64,000 bases of DNA from the NCBI RefSeq assembly GCF_047511655.1, contig NC_133401.1, forward strand, positions 16,490,501 to 16,554,500, in the 5' to 3' direction. Each line of letters opens with the position of its first letter. The stretch's first letter is position 1. This document shows positions 1 to 63,880 of the stretch, piece after piece. Under the pieces are notes generated by a model that searched no databases, was not told the origin of the DNA, and was given only the letters and a program-made list of their open reading frames with translations. A program made the position numbers and the translations under genes. Origin of the DNA: Castor canadensis (lineage: Eukaryota > Chordata > Mammalia > Rodentia > Castoridae).

Positions 1-90
1 GATTGTTGGGACGCCGTGCTTTTAAAGGCATGGAGCCCCGTGCTGGCGCTTTCAACTCTGTCCCACCAGGCTCCCTCTTTTCCACTCTAG

Positions 91-208
91 GGCAGCCTGG
101 ACAACATGACCTGTATCGTGGTCTGCTTCCCAGGGGCTCCCAGAGCTTGTGAGGAGGCGATCAGGAGGGAGATAGCACTAGATGCAGTCCTCAGCCACAA
201 AGTCGCTG
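91..208 (+). CDS. PPM1N: PPM1N coding exon (end of PP2C catalytic domain)
   Basis: A pyrimidine tract and AG at 89-90 precede it and GTGAGC follows at 209. It begins in frame with GSLDNM and ends after one base of the next codon. Confidence 0.9.
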
Positions 209-2156
209 GTGAGCACGCACCCAACACCCAGCGGGAGGGGCAATGAAGCAGGGGTTCTCCCATACCGCTGACCTCCTTTTCAGAGCTGTATGTCTCTGCT
301 CAGGAGCCCCCCAGCCTAAACACCGTTTTCAGGACTCTGGTCTCCGAGGACATCCCGGATTTACCTCCTGGAGGAGGGCTGTACTGCAAGTGAGCTCGGG
401 TGGAGTGGGCTGAGGGACTGAAGGAGGATGGTAGGAAGAGGGTCTCATCGTGGGGGCTTAATTCTGCTCTCCAGGGCCGCAGTCATTGCTGAAGCTTATT
501 TCCAGCTTTGCCAGGCCTCAGAAGAGCGCCAGGAGGTAAGAACCTCTTTTTCTCTCTCTTTTTTTTTTCCCCAAGAGCTCTACCACTTGAGCCACATCCC
601 CACGCCTGGATGGGGAATTTGAAGCTGATGAGGACAGGGAACTTCCAGATCTATGAATACTATGAATACTCCCGGCTCTGAAGCACTGTGCTAGGCGGGG
701 GTTGGGGCTGGGGGTGGACTAAGTTGGGGTCAGATTCCAGTGCCTTTGCACGGCAGCTGAAGGAGGTATCTGCTAGGACTCAGAGGTCAGTGTCAGAAAC
801 TCAATTCTGACAAAATTCTGAGAGCAGGGAGTTTCCTGAGCCATGGAATTGAGTTCAGGGTGACATCCAGTTGTCACACAGATGTCATTAGGAACGATCT
901 TCATTTTATTTTCTCGGAACTGGCTTCATTCCGTGTGGAATCTCCTCAGGAGAACTGCAGAAAGTTCAAGATCAGGTCTCCCTGCCGTCCCCAGTGGAGG
1001 GAGCTCGCCAAATTTCCCACTAAGTTGCAGCTGGTCGCAGGGTTGGTCCTCATTGGCCACACTGGGTCACTTGCTTAACCAGCCACATGCTGATTGGCCC
1101 AGTAGGGGTCACGTGCTCCACCTTAGTCTTTTGAGTATGGAGTCCACTCCACCCAAATCTGATGGACTGAGACATGGGGTGTGGTGGGCTCCCAAAAGAA
1201 AAAAGAACACCCACCCCCAAAAACAGAAAAAGAAATAAGAGATAGAGGGGAATGGGAATAAGGAGAATGATGGAGGAGGTTAATTCAACTATGATAGATT
1301 GTAAGAACTTTTGTAAATGTCACAATGTACCCCAGTACAATAATAATAAGAAAAAAAAAAAAGAAAGAAAAGAAAAAAGAACTAAGTTAGGCATTGATGG
1401 CTTATGCCTATAACCCTAGCTACTTGGGAGGCTGAGATAGAGAGGGTCTCAGTTGGAGGCCAGCCTGGGCAAACAGTTTGAGAGACCTCATCTCTAAAAT
1501 AACCAGAACAAAGTGGACTGGAGGTGTGGCTCAAGCAGTAGAGAGCCTACTTTGCAAGCCCAGAGCCCCGAGTTCATACTCCAAGTTGAAAGGAAGGAAG
1601 GAAGGAAGGAAAGAAAACAGAGAGAAAGAAAAGAGGGAGGGAGGGAGGGAGGGAGGAAGACAACAGGGCTAGCCAGGTGGTACATGACTACAATCTCAGC
1701 AACTCAGGAGGCTGAGGCAGGATCGTGAACTTGAGGCCAGCTCAGGCAAAGGTAGTGAGACGCTATCTCAAAAACAAAAACACCCGTAATCCTAGCTATT
1801 TGGGAGGCTGAGATCAAGAAGATCTTAGTTCGAAGCCAGCCCCAGGCAAATAGTTCTCTTGAAATACCCAACACAAAAAGGACTGGTGGAGTGGCTCAGC
1901 TGGTAGAGTGCCTGCTTGGCATGGGTGAAGCCCTGAGTTCAAGCCCCAGTGCTGCCAAATGAAAAACAAACAAAAAAAAAAGTGCTGTGGGTGTGGCTCA
2001 GAGAGAAAGAGAGTGGTATTTCTAGAAGATAAGGAGTAGGCACAGGAAGGGATTGCTATTCACGCTCTCCCACATTTTATCTTACAGAAAAGGCAGGATG
2101 GGGCTGGGAAGCCCATCAGCACCCATTCAAACTCTGCCTTGAACTTGGAGATCTGA
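91..2156 (+). CDS. PPM1N: PPM1N, last four coding exons (gene truncated by window start)
   Basis: Joining 91-208, 284-389, 475-535 and 2088-2156 gives 354 nt, an open frame of 117 codons plus stop. The first exon reads GSLDNMTCIVVCFPGAP, the conserved C-terminal PP2C segment (compare the GSRDNM motif of PPM1A/B) whose aspartate helps bind the metal ions. The remainder (SLNTVFRTL, IPDLPPGGG) fits the C-terminal tail I recall for human PPM1N. PPM family members are Mn/Mg-dependent Ser/Thr phosphatases; the PPM1N substrate is not evident here. The N-terminal catalytic part lies upstream of the window. The position just upstream of VASP on the same strand matches human synteny. Splice phases agree at every junction. 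Confidence 0.9.
284..389 (+). CDS. PPM1N: PPM1N coding exon
   Basis: Acceptor TTTTCAG ends at 283; donor GTGAGC begins at 390. It encodes ELYVSAQEPPSLNTVFRTL and the following IPDLPPGGG segment, all open. Confidence 0.9.
475..535 (+). CDS. PPM1N: PPM1N coding exon
   Basis: Acceptor CTCTCCAG ends at 474; donor GTAAGA begins at 536. It encodes AAVIAEAYFQLCQASEERQE. Read-through into the intron would stop at 622 within SINE-derived sequence. Confidence 0.88.
573..606 (-). repeat. ID-like SINE fragment
   Basis: A short antisense copy of the SINE A-box region (GCTCTACCACTTGAGCCACA) lies just inside the last PPM1N intron, next to a T-rich tract. Confidence 0.45.
1228..1384 (+). mobile_element. 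L1 3' end, strongly 5'-truncated
   Basis: Contains the segment ATTCAACTATGATAGATTG ... CACAATGTACCCCAGTACAA followed by an A-rich tail. The same terminal segment recurs at 24898-24985 in the OPA3 intron, so it is a repeat 3' terminus. LINE-1 assignment is from the A-rich end and from L1-like sequence upstream in the second copy. Confidence 0.6.
1386..1662 (+). repeat. Dimeric B1-ID SINE with GGAA/GGGA-rich tail
   Basis: The left half has B1 features (GGAGGCTGAGATAG, GGCCAGCCTGGGCAAA); the right half has the ID-like A-box (GTGTGGCTCAAGCAGTAGAG). The tail from 1588 to 1660 has expanded into an AAGG/AGGG simple repeat. Confidence 0.8.
1668..1980 (+). repeat. B1 monomer followed by dimeric B1-ID SINE
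   Basis: B1-like unit 1668-1782, then a full dimer 1783-1980 with right half GGACTGGTGGAGTGGCTCAG and an A-rich tail. Both lie within the last PPM1N intron. Confidence 0.8.
2088..2156 (+). CDS. PPM1N: PPM1N terminal coding exon
   Basis: Acceptor TTATCTTACAG ends at 2087. Reading in the phase left by the previous exon gives KRQDGAGKP and stops at TGA 2154-2156. The QDGAGK stretch agrees with the human C-terminus as I remember it, which is why this exon was chosen over nearer acceptors. The 3' end is not clear; ATTAAA at 2684 and AATAAA at 2727 are candidate poly(A) signals. Confidence 0.75.
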   Translation, partial: KRQDGAGKPISTHSNSALNLEI

Positions 2157-2462
2157 CAGCTGTCTTCCTTTGGGGACCATTTGTTCAACTGGGACCCCAG
2201 GAGAACTGAGGAAGAAAAGTATCCCTTCCCTAGCTATGTGGACGAACAGACGGAAGTCAAGGGGATAGAGGAACCCCACAATTCATATTTCCCCTCTCCT
2301 ACTTCCCCTAACAGAAAAGTCTTATGAGAGAGTAGGGGAAATTCCACCACTATTTCAGACCAGAAAAAAACAATGAAAAACCAAATGTTCTCAAAATATT
2401 TGGAGCTGAACAGATCTTGACAGATCACCCAGTTCGGCAGACTTTTCCTTCCTACTTTTAAT

Positions 2463-2640
2463 TTTTCATGTTTTTGTTTATTTGAGACAATGTCTCCCTA
2501 TCTAGCCCAGGCTGGCCTCAACTCAGGATCCTCCTGTCTCTGCCTCCTGAGTGTTGGGAGGAATGGCTCAACTGGTAAGAGTGCCTGCTTGGCAAGGGTG
2601 AGGTCCTGAGTTCAAACCCCAATACTGCCCTACCAGGCCT
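2463..2640. repeat. B1-like (-) fragment abutting ID-like (+) SINE
   Basis: 2463-2558 reads as antisense B1 (GCCCAGGCTGGCCTCAACTC). 2559-2640 is a sense ID-like unit (GAATGGCTCAACTGGTAAGAG ... GTTCAAACCCC). Confidence 0.65.
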
Positions 2641-2936
2641 GGTTTCATTGGTTTTTGAGGGGGCATACAGGAGAGTTCCGATTATTAAATTTTAATTACA
2701 TAAGTAATTCCAGATACATTTTCTTAAATAAAAAAGTTATTTGCTTACTTAACAAATATGTAGAGTGTACCTGCAGGGTACCAGGCCCCACTCACAGCTG
2801 TGAACTTGGGCCAATCCACCCAGAGTCAAACCTCTTGTTTGAAATAGCAAACAAGGCAGTGACAAGTTATCAGGAAGTCAATTAAACAGGAGGACATGAT
2901 AAGGAAATGACTAAGGGAGCCATGTTGTGTATCTTA

Positions 2937-3066
2937 AAAAAGGTATTTAATTATTTTAGAGACAGGGTCTCCACTATGTAGCCAAGGCTGGCCTCAAACT
3001 TAAAATCCTCCTGCCTCAGCTTCTAGAGGGCTGGGATTACAGGCATCTGCTATCACGTTGGGCAAC
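2937..3066 (-). repeat. B1-like SINE monomer
   Basis: Antisense B1: GAGACAGGGTCTCCACTATG, AAGGCTGGCCTCAAACT and GGGATTACAGGCAT in order. Confidence 0.7.
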
Positions 3067-3310
3067 ACACCACATTCTTTTTAGCTGCTGTTCAACATTT
3101 CAGACAAGGGATGTGCAGAGTTTTCACTATCTTCTTTCTTTTTTCAGTGGTGGCCTTGCGTATTCCTCTGTTTTCTCAATGGACATTTAAGCTCCAATTT
3201 CTGACATCACTGCTGCCATAAAGATCCTTGATCAAGCTCCTGGGTACACATGCATGAGTTTGATACCTATTTTCTACAGCCTGGGATGCTGCTTACACAT
3301 TTAAAGGGTT

Positions 3311-3692
3311 GTTATGGGCTGGGTGTGTAGCTCAGTGGTAGAATGCTTGCCTACTTGCAGGGGGCCTGAGTTTGAACCCAAGCATCATGAAAGAAAAAAA
3401 AGGCAGATGCTGCAAGCCTAGCTATTTGGGAGGCTGAGATCAGGAGGATCTTGGCTGGAGGCCCACCCAGGCAAATATTTCATGAGACCCTGTCTCCAAA
3501 ATAAGCAGAGCAAAATGGACGAGGTGTGGGCATGAAGCCGTGAGTTCAAAGCCCACCCCCACCAAAAAAACCCAAAACAGATCTATATCTATATTCCTAC
3601 TATTTTGTCTGTTGGCGTGGCTCCAGTGGTAGATGACCTGCCTAGCAAGCATAAGGCCCTGAGTTCAAACCCTAGTACTGGAAAAAAAAATT
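3311..3692 (+). repeat. Three head-to-tail SINEs (ID, dimer, ID)
   Basis: ID-like 3313-3400 (TAGCTCAGTGGTAGAATGC), dimeric B1-ID 3400-3575, ID-like 3608-3692 (GAGTTCAAACCCTAGTACTG plus A-tail). Confidence 0.75.
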
Positions 3693-4327
3693 CCACAAAA
3701 GTATTTCCTATTTGAACTTTTATAGAAAAGTTCCTGGACTCCTGCATGTGGCACCAGAAAGTCCCCCCTTCCATCCCACAGATGGGAAAACAGAAATCCG
3801 GAGGAAAAAGGACTTGGCTAACATCAGGAGGAACTGAGGTTCTTCTTCAGTTGGATAAATGTTTTCTGAGCTGTTCTGGGCCTGGCTGGGTTGAATGAAG
3901 CCCAGAAATGGCTCAAATCTACCTCAGTCCCCTAAGCACTCAGAATCTGAGGAGACACAATTATAACTCAGGTAGATCAGGGTTCAAGGTCTCCCTGAGG
4001 GGGTGGAGAAGGGAGAGGATTACTCGGTTCTTTAGAGCAGAATTAAGTCATAGCCCTCCCTGGAAGAATGAGCTGTTCCGCAGGTGGAGGACAGGACAGT
4101 AGCCAGGAAAAGACTGCCTTTGGATGTTGATCCATTTGGCTGGACCCCGAATTGCTGGTTTTATAGCCATACCTTGACTTCATGGTTCTGGGAGCTCTGA
4201 CTAGATCCATTCGATCCTTCTAGGCCTCAGTTTACCCATTTGTAAAACGGCAAGTGACGACTTCCCCAGGGCTGGGGGACTTCACCCAGGCCAGGTGTCG
4301 CTCTACGGGAGGGGCGTGGCCGGCCCG

Positions 4328-4335
4328 TGACGTCA
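4328..4335. promoter_or_regulatory. Consensus CRE (TGACGTCA)
   Basis: Perfect palindromic CREB/ATF site about 1.2 kb upstream of the VASP start codon, at the upstream edge of the CpG-rich region. Confidence 0.6.
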
Positions 4336-4605
4336 CTTGGGGAGGGGCCTGCGGGACCCGCTGCTGAAGCCTTGGAAGGTGTCTGGGCTCCACGCAGAGG
4401 CCACGTGGGGGGGAGGGGGTCCCCAGGGAGAGTCCCCTTGTCTCGGTTCTCTCCTTCGTGGGCGAGACTAATCATAATGGGGCATGCGTGGGGAGGGGGC
4501 GGAGGCTTCATTCACACCGAAACCCGACGTCGTAGCCCCCACCCCTCACTCTCCGCCAATTTCCACCGTCACCCCGCCCCCACCCCACCTCCGACCCTGC
4601 GGCCG

Positions 4606-4612
4606 TGAGTCA
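4606..4612. promoter_or_regulatory. AP-1 consensus (TGAGTCA)
   Basis: Perfect TRE in GC-rich context, about 0.9 kb upstream of the VASP start codon. Motif match only. Confidence 0.45.
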
Positions 4613-5090
4613 GCGGCCGGCCGCGCCCCCTTGGCCCACTTCCTTCTCACCTTCCCAGGCCGGCAGGGGGCAGGGGCCCTGGCCCGCCTGCCCTGTCCTG
4701 TGCGGCGGAGGGGGCTCACCCCTTAGTAACCCCTCATAAATTGGCTGAGAAAAGACAGATGGGAAGAGGGGGGTGGGGCGCCTAAAGGTGGAATTTCAGG
4801 GAGGATAGTTGAGACCCCTTGCTTAACCAGGGGGGGTCTTCGCACCCCGAAATTGAGCAGAGTATTGGGAAATGGAGAGGTCCACCGAGAGAGGTGCACG
4901 AGAGAAATGATGTCCCCAACTGAGATCCCCGTGAGAATTCTTAAAGTGGAGACAACTAGAGATCAGGAAAGGATCCTTTCTCCTCCAGTAGGCTTGCTCC
5001 CCCTAATTTGGGGCTGGGGCCCAGGGTGCAACCCACTATTGCAATTACTTTGGAGAAAGGGAGATTGCGGAAGTCGGGGCTTCCGCGTTG

Positions 5091-5154
5091 CCCTTTTAAG
5101 CGCCCCTCACCCCCCCCACCCCCCAGCCGGGAGGCGTCAGCTGCCCCTTTAAGG
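5091..5154. promoter_or_regulatory. Pair of CArG-like boxes in VASP proximal promoter
   Basis: CCCTTTTAAG at 5091-5100 and CCCTTTAAGG at 5145-5154. Each differs slightly from the SRF consensus CC(A/T)6GG. They lie just upstream of the probable transcription start. SRF control would suit an actin regulator, but this is inference. Confidence 0.35.
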
Positions 5155-5500
5155 CGCGGGGCATTGTGGGTGCGGGGAGTGGAATTTTGGAACGAAATGT
5201 AGCGAAGAGAAGTACAGTAGTAAGAGTAACGTCGCCGCCGCCGGCCGAGGGGGCGCGCCGGGGAGGGGACGCCGCACCCCCTTTCTGCACACGGACCCCC
5301 CATCCAACTAGCCGAGGGAAGAGGCGTCCGAGGACCCGCCCCGGCCCGCTCCACGTTCACCCCAGGAAGCCGGACTCTATGGGGCGGGACCCTGGGGGAG
5401 ACTGAGCAGATCCTGAGGCAGCCTCGAACCCCTGAACCTCCAGCCAGGGGCGCCCCGGGAACACCCACCCGCGGGCGCGCCGCCCGACCGCCCAGCAGCC

Positions 5501-17314
<11,814 letters not shown>

Positions 17315-18098
17315 CCACAGGGACCCAGAAGACCCATTTCTCCTTTCCACACACCCCGCCTGTCACCCTGCTTTCCCTGCCTCTACTTGACATGGAATTG
17401 CTAGAGACTGCACAGGAATGCATCTTTCCCCCTCCCCATCCCACTTGGAAAATTCCAAGGGGGTGTGGCTTCCTCGGCACCATGTCCACACCCATACTGG
17501 CTGCTGATTGGCTGGGGAGCCCCCACCCTTTGCTCCCTTTGGTCCTTCCTCTCTGCCATCCCCTTGGGGCTGGTTCCTCTGCTGGGGATGTACCAAGTAA
17601 CCCCACAGTAAGGGGGAAGGAAGGAGGGAATTTCACATTCCCTTATTCTAGATTCACTTTAACGCTTAATGCCTTCGAATTTTTGGTTTTTTTAAGAAAA
17701 ATATATATATATTTGGGTTTTTTGGGGGGAAAGGGAAATTTTTTTTTTCCTCTTTGATTTTGATAAAATGGGGTATGGGAATTTTTTAATGCTCTAACCC
17801 CAGGCTTGCCCCATTTGGGGCAGCTATTTAAAGGGGATATCCTACTGGGGTGGGGGTGCGTCCCCACCCCCAGGCACCCATTCCTTTTGGCTCCTTCCCC
17901 TTTTCTATGAGGAATTAAGATGCTGTAACTTTTTGGAACCTCAGTTTTTTGATTTTTTTTATTTGAGCAGGTCTCAGGGTCCAGGCCATTTTTGTCCCCT
18001 GAGGAGACTATGTGAGGGGGACCAAGAAGCCTCCCTCTCACCTCCACTTTGGCTTCTTGAAAATGGGCCCTCGCTGAATAAACCTGCGGTTTTTATAA
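17315..18098 (+). other. VASP: VASP 3' UTR
   Basis: About 780 nt of repeat-free sequence from the stop codon to just past AATAAA at 18077. A T/A-rich stretch (about 17660-17780) and a short G-rich run near 17848 are visible. No reading frame of note. Confidence 0.8.
18077..18082 (+). terminator. VASP poly(A) signal AATAAA
   Basis: Canonical hexamer 763 nt after the VASP stop, followed by GT/T-rich sequence within 20 nt. Confidence 0.8.
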
Positions 18099-18304
18099 AT
18101 GCCGAGAGCTGTGGAGTGACTTGAGGGGCTGCTCGTGAGAATGGGGTGCTCCACCCTAAGAGTCCGTGGCCAGGCTGGGTTCCCTCCCTGGGGTCTGTCT
18201 TACCCTCCTGGCCCTGCTTCCCATACCCCAAATGCTACACTTTCCCCTCTTGCCCCCTCCCCGGGCTCCTTGCCAGGCTGCTTCTTTCCTCCATCCCACC
18301 CTGA

Positions 18305-18375
18305 GAAGGCTGTGTAGCCTTGGGCAAGTCCCTGGGTGTACTCTGAGCCTCAGTTTCCCCAGTTGAGAAAGGGCT
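18305..18375 (+). repeat. MIR fragment between VASP and OPA3 ends
   Basis: AGCCTTGGGCAAGTCCC and CTGAGCCTCAGTTTCCCC are MIR core words. Confidence 0.5.
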
Positions 18376-18479
18376 CATACGATGACTGCCCCTCTTCACT
18401 GCAACCAGAACTCCCAGCTTCTTTACTGATTTTAGTGATGCTGGTGCCGGGTACACACTTGTTCCCAGACACGTCCTTT

Positions 18480-19558
18480 ACTCCAGAACTTCTTTAATTA
18501 TAAAACATTTACAGTCTAAAAAAAATAGAATTTGGAAATCCCCAGAGCTCAGTTGCCACCCCCTTTAAGTGACTCAATGGGTTGGTGGGGCGAGGATGGG
18601 GTGGGGCCTGTAGACTTGGGTGTAATGTCCCATTCGGAGGTAGGGGGACCCCAGGGTAGGAGGCCTTTGCATGAAGGACCAGACCAAAGCCAGGAGTGGG
18701 GGGATCCCTGAGGGCGCTGAGTAGGTGATTTGAACAGAAGATGAGAAGTCAGTGACTCCCACATTAAGGGACAGCTGGGTCCTTAGAAACTGCTGCAGAG
18801 GACAGCAGGGGCACTGTAGGAAAGGACCGGAGGAGGTCCAGGACCTGGGACAGGCAAACGGGGTTCACTGAAAGCTCTGGTGAGGGCCACCTTCCCCTCT
18901 TCTCAGGAGCACATCCTGCTGGAACAAGTGGGAAAGGCCCCTCTGCCCAGGAAGAGGCCGCCCAGCGTGCCAGCGGGTTGTGCCTTAGGCTAAGGGGAGG
19001 GAGGCTTGGCTGTGAGGGTTCACCCCAGGAGCGACAGGTGACTCAGTGGGGCTAATGCCGCGCATGGTCCACCCCCTAAAGAGTGAGGTAGATGGAAGGT
19101 GACCTGGGAAGGTTCTTGCAATGCCCGTGTCGCCTTCACATTGGTCTGTACCAATGAAGGGGGGGGGTCCCTGCAGTGGATGAATGTCGGGGTGGGGAGG
19201 GGGGTCCGCTGCTCGGGTAGGTGGGCGTGTAAGTGGCAAGATGGCAGGTGACCTAAGTGCAGCTTTGTTTGGTCCTGCTGTCCCACCTGGGGGGTAGTTG
19301 GATCCCCTACACAGATGTGCCAGCTGGGTCGGGGGCGGGGAGGGTCCCTGTTCCACCACTGGGGGGGACAGACCCTCCTCAGAAGGTACCACTGGGTTAG
19401 TAGGGGATACCGGGTTGGGTGACATCACCCGCAGCCTAGGATCCCTCTCCCCAGAGACCAGGTGGTGCCAGCTAGGCGGGTTCAGGGTGGGACAGTGTAA
19501 AGTAGGCCACCTCGCAGCCCAGACAGCAGTCACGGCCAAGGCCAGGGTCCTGAGGCCT
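18480..19558 (-). other. OPA3: OPA3 exon 2B 3' UTR (probable)
   Basis: Unique sequence from the exon 2B stop to the ATTAAA signal, free of the SINEs that fill the rest of the intron, which fits a transcribed UTR. The exact end is inferred. Confidence 0.55.
18493..18498 (-). terminator. OPA3 (exon 2B form) poly(A) signal ATTAAA
   Basis: Reverse-strand ATTAAA in an A/T-rich pocket, 1.06 kb beyond the exon 2B stop. No repeat intervenes. About 395 bp separate it from the VASP poly(A) signal on the other strand. Confidence 0.55.
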
Positions 19559-61800
<42,242 letters not shown>

Positions 61801-61904
61801 GAGGCTCTTAATTAGTCCTAATTAGGTCTAATGAGTCCCAGACCTTCTTCCGTAGTTGAGAGCTTTCACTGGGAAAAAGAGAAGAGATTGGCTATGTAGT
61901 CACT

Positions 61905-62045
61905 TACAGATCTTGGGATTCCAACTCCACATTTACTCGCTGTGTGATCTTGGACAAGTGTCTCAACCTCTCTGGACATCCGTATTCCTGTTTAGGAAAC
62001 ACTAATTAATAGTACTTGCCTTATTAGGTTGTTGTGAGCTTTGTA
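61905..62045 (+). repeat. MIR, well preserved
   Basis: GGGATTCCAACTCCACATTT, CGCTGTGTGATCTTGGACAA, CTCAACCTCTCTGG and TTGCCTTATTAGGTTGTTGT in MIR order. Confidence 0.75.
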
Positions 62046-62055
62046 TGTGGGTGTG

Positions 62056-62120
62056 AATTTTATTTATTTTTTGCGGTGCTAGGAATGGGCCTGTGCCCAC
62101 CAAGCTACACCCCAGCCTGT
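62056..62120 (-). repeat. ID-like SINE fragment
   Basis: TTTGCGGTGCTAGGAATGGG ... CCAAGCTACACCCCAGCC. Confidence 0.55.
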
Positions 62121-62230
62121 GTATGCATCTTGAGTGTGGTCGCAACAGTGATTGTGTTAAGTGCTGGGAAGGGTGTCAGTCACAGCACTCAGTCATCAGC
62201 CCTTCTTGCTCTATGCCGTGAGCGTTGCCG

Positions 62231-62266
62231 TTGCCCAGCGCTGTCCGGTTGCCCAGCGCTGTCCGG
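62231..62266. repeat. 18-bp tandem duplication
   Basis: TTGCCCAGCGCTGTCCGG occurs twice with no spacer. Confidence 0.95.
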
Positions 62267-62777
62267 GGCATGCACTTCACCTCCAGAAGCAGGGAGCCGA
62301 ATCCAGCCATTTTTCAAGTGATCAACAGAGTCTGAGGCCCAGAGACAGGCCGGGGCCGACACAAGTGTCCTCAGCCTGCAGAAGTTGAGAGCCTGGAGTC
62401 CTGGCTAATAAAACCCATTCTCAAGCAGCCTACTTCCTGCTTTAGAGGGTGACGGTCCCCAGGGAGCTGGTGCAGGAAGAAATTTAAGGACATGTCCCAG
62501 ACTGTCCTCCCTTCCTCAGCGGGGAGCAAAGTCATATAAACAAAGTCAGAATGGGGTTGAGAGAAATTCCTGGATGGTGGGAGAGCTGGTGGGTAGATGA
62601 GAGATTGAAAGCAAGGCAGAGGGATGGGAAGGCAGAGGAGTGGTAGATGGAAGGACACACTTGGAACAGAGTCAGGGGACCCCGGGTTTTCTTCACCCAC
62701 CAACTCCCCAAAAGTCCTTGGTTAAGCCCCCAGCACCAAGGGACCTGCAGGATATCAGAGGTCCTCTGTAAAGATGG

Positions 62778-62901
62778 TAACTGGGCATGGAGGTACCCAC
62801 CTGTAATCCCAGCACTCTGGAGACTGAGGCAGACAGATCGCAAGTTCCAGGCCAGCCTGAGCTACATGGTGAGACCCTGTCTCAAAAAACAAAAACAAAA
62901 C

Positions 62902-62935
<34 letters not shown>
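62778..62935 (+). repeat. B1-like SINE with (AAT)n tail
   Basis: AACTGGGCATGGAGGTACCC, CTGTAATCCCAGCACTCTGG, GAGACCCTGTCTCAAAA, then ten AAT units at 62902-62932. Confidence 0.82.
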
Positions 62936-63079
62936 GATGGTGCTGGCGTGTGTCAACCCAGCTAAAATTGCCAAAATTACCAAAAAAATGCAAGAGTCCA
63001 TAAAAACAAACCTTCCCAGAGTTCCATCTGGACTGAAGGTATGAGGAAGCCCCAGCTTACTTAAGGTCCCTTACCCTCT

Positions 63080-63185
63080 TCCCATTTTACAGGCTGGTCA
63101 ACTGAGACCAGAGGAAGGGAAGGACTTGCCCAAATCTCCAGAGGTAACCGAGTGGGCTGAGGCTGGGATTTCTTCAGTCACTGCC
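63080..63185 (-). repeat. MIR
   Basis: CCCATTTTACAGGCTGGTCA, GGACTTGCCCAAATCTCCAG. Confidence 0.6.
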
Positions 63186-63361
63186 TAGGGTTTTCTTCTC
63201 ATCTCTGGGGCTTTTACCCTGGGGGTCAAGAACCTGCAAGAGGGCTGAGGATCCCCATGATAGAAGCTCGTAAACTCATGCATGACTCTTTTCTGAATAA
63301 CCCAGTATTCCTTAACTCTTAGAACTGTGCCCGGCATACAGTAACATAAAATGTTTTTCAT

Positions 63362-63565
63362 TTAGTGGAAATTTAACTCAGGGCCTCGCACATGTTAGGC
63401 AGGCACTCTACCGCTTGAAACTTAACCCTCAGCCCTTTTGTGTGTATTTTGTTATTGAGACAGGTTCTCTAACTTTGCCCAGGCTGGCTTCAAACTGGCC
63501 TCAAACTCCTATCTCTGCCTCCTGAGTAGCTGGGATTATAGGTGTTAGCCACTGTACCTGGCTTT
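63362..63565 (-). repeat. Antisense SINE
   Basis: AACTCAGGGCCTCGCACATG, CACTCTACCGCTTGAAAC, then B1 half with GCTGGGATTATAGGTGTTAG. Confidence 0.75.
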
Positions 63566-63689
63566 AAAGAAATTTTTATTAAATGAATGGGAATGAACAC
63601 CTTTGGGAGGGGTTAGCGTCCAGGGTTCCACCTGGTCCTGCATTCAACAGAAGCCTTATTGTGGTGGGACAAGTGGGGTGACCTCCCAG

Positions 63690-63880
63690 ATCCCAGGCAT
63701 CACAGGTGGAGCCTGCCTGTAATCCCTGTTACTTGGGAGGCAGAGACAAGACGATCATGAGACTCTATCCCAAAAACAAGAGCTGGGGACAAGGCTCCAG
63801 TGGTAGGGTGCTTGCCTTGCATGCCCAAGGCTCTGGGTTCAATTCCCAGTACCACAAATACCACAAAAAGAACTCCCCCC
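63690..63880 (+). repeat. B1-ID dimeric SINE
   Basis: GCCTGCCTGTAATCCCTGTT, then GGCTCCAGTGGTAGGGTGCT and GGGTTCAATTCCCAGTACC. Confidence 0.75.

Larger units (their letters stand above)
2157..4220. other. PPM1N-VASP intergenic region
   Basis: Holds the PPM1N 3' UTR (end not resolved) and SINE copies listed separately. The non-repeat parts, 2160-2460, 2640-2935, 3070-3310 and 3700-4220, show no splice-framed coding sequence I recognise. Confidence 0.6.

Noticed and set aside
428-622. PPM1N final exon ending at 622 via read-through or via acceptors near 575
   Set aside because: The sequence after 573 is a SINE fragment, and the exon at 2088 gives a phase-correct tail resembling the known PPM1N C-terminus.
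63570-63580. GPR4 3' end on the minus strand (AATAAA near 63575)
   Set aside because: The signal is next to a SINE, and no GPR4 coding sequence is present in the window to tie it to.
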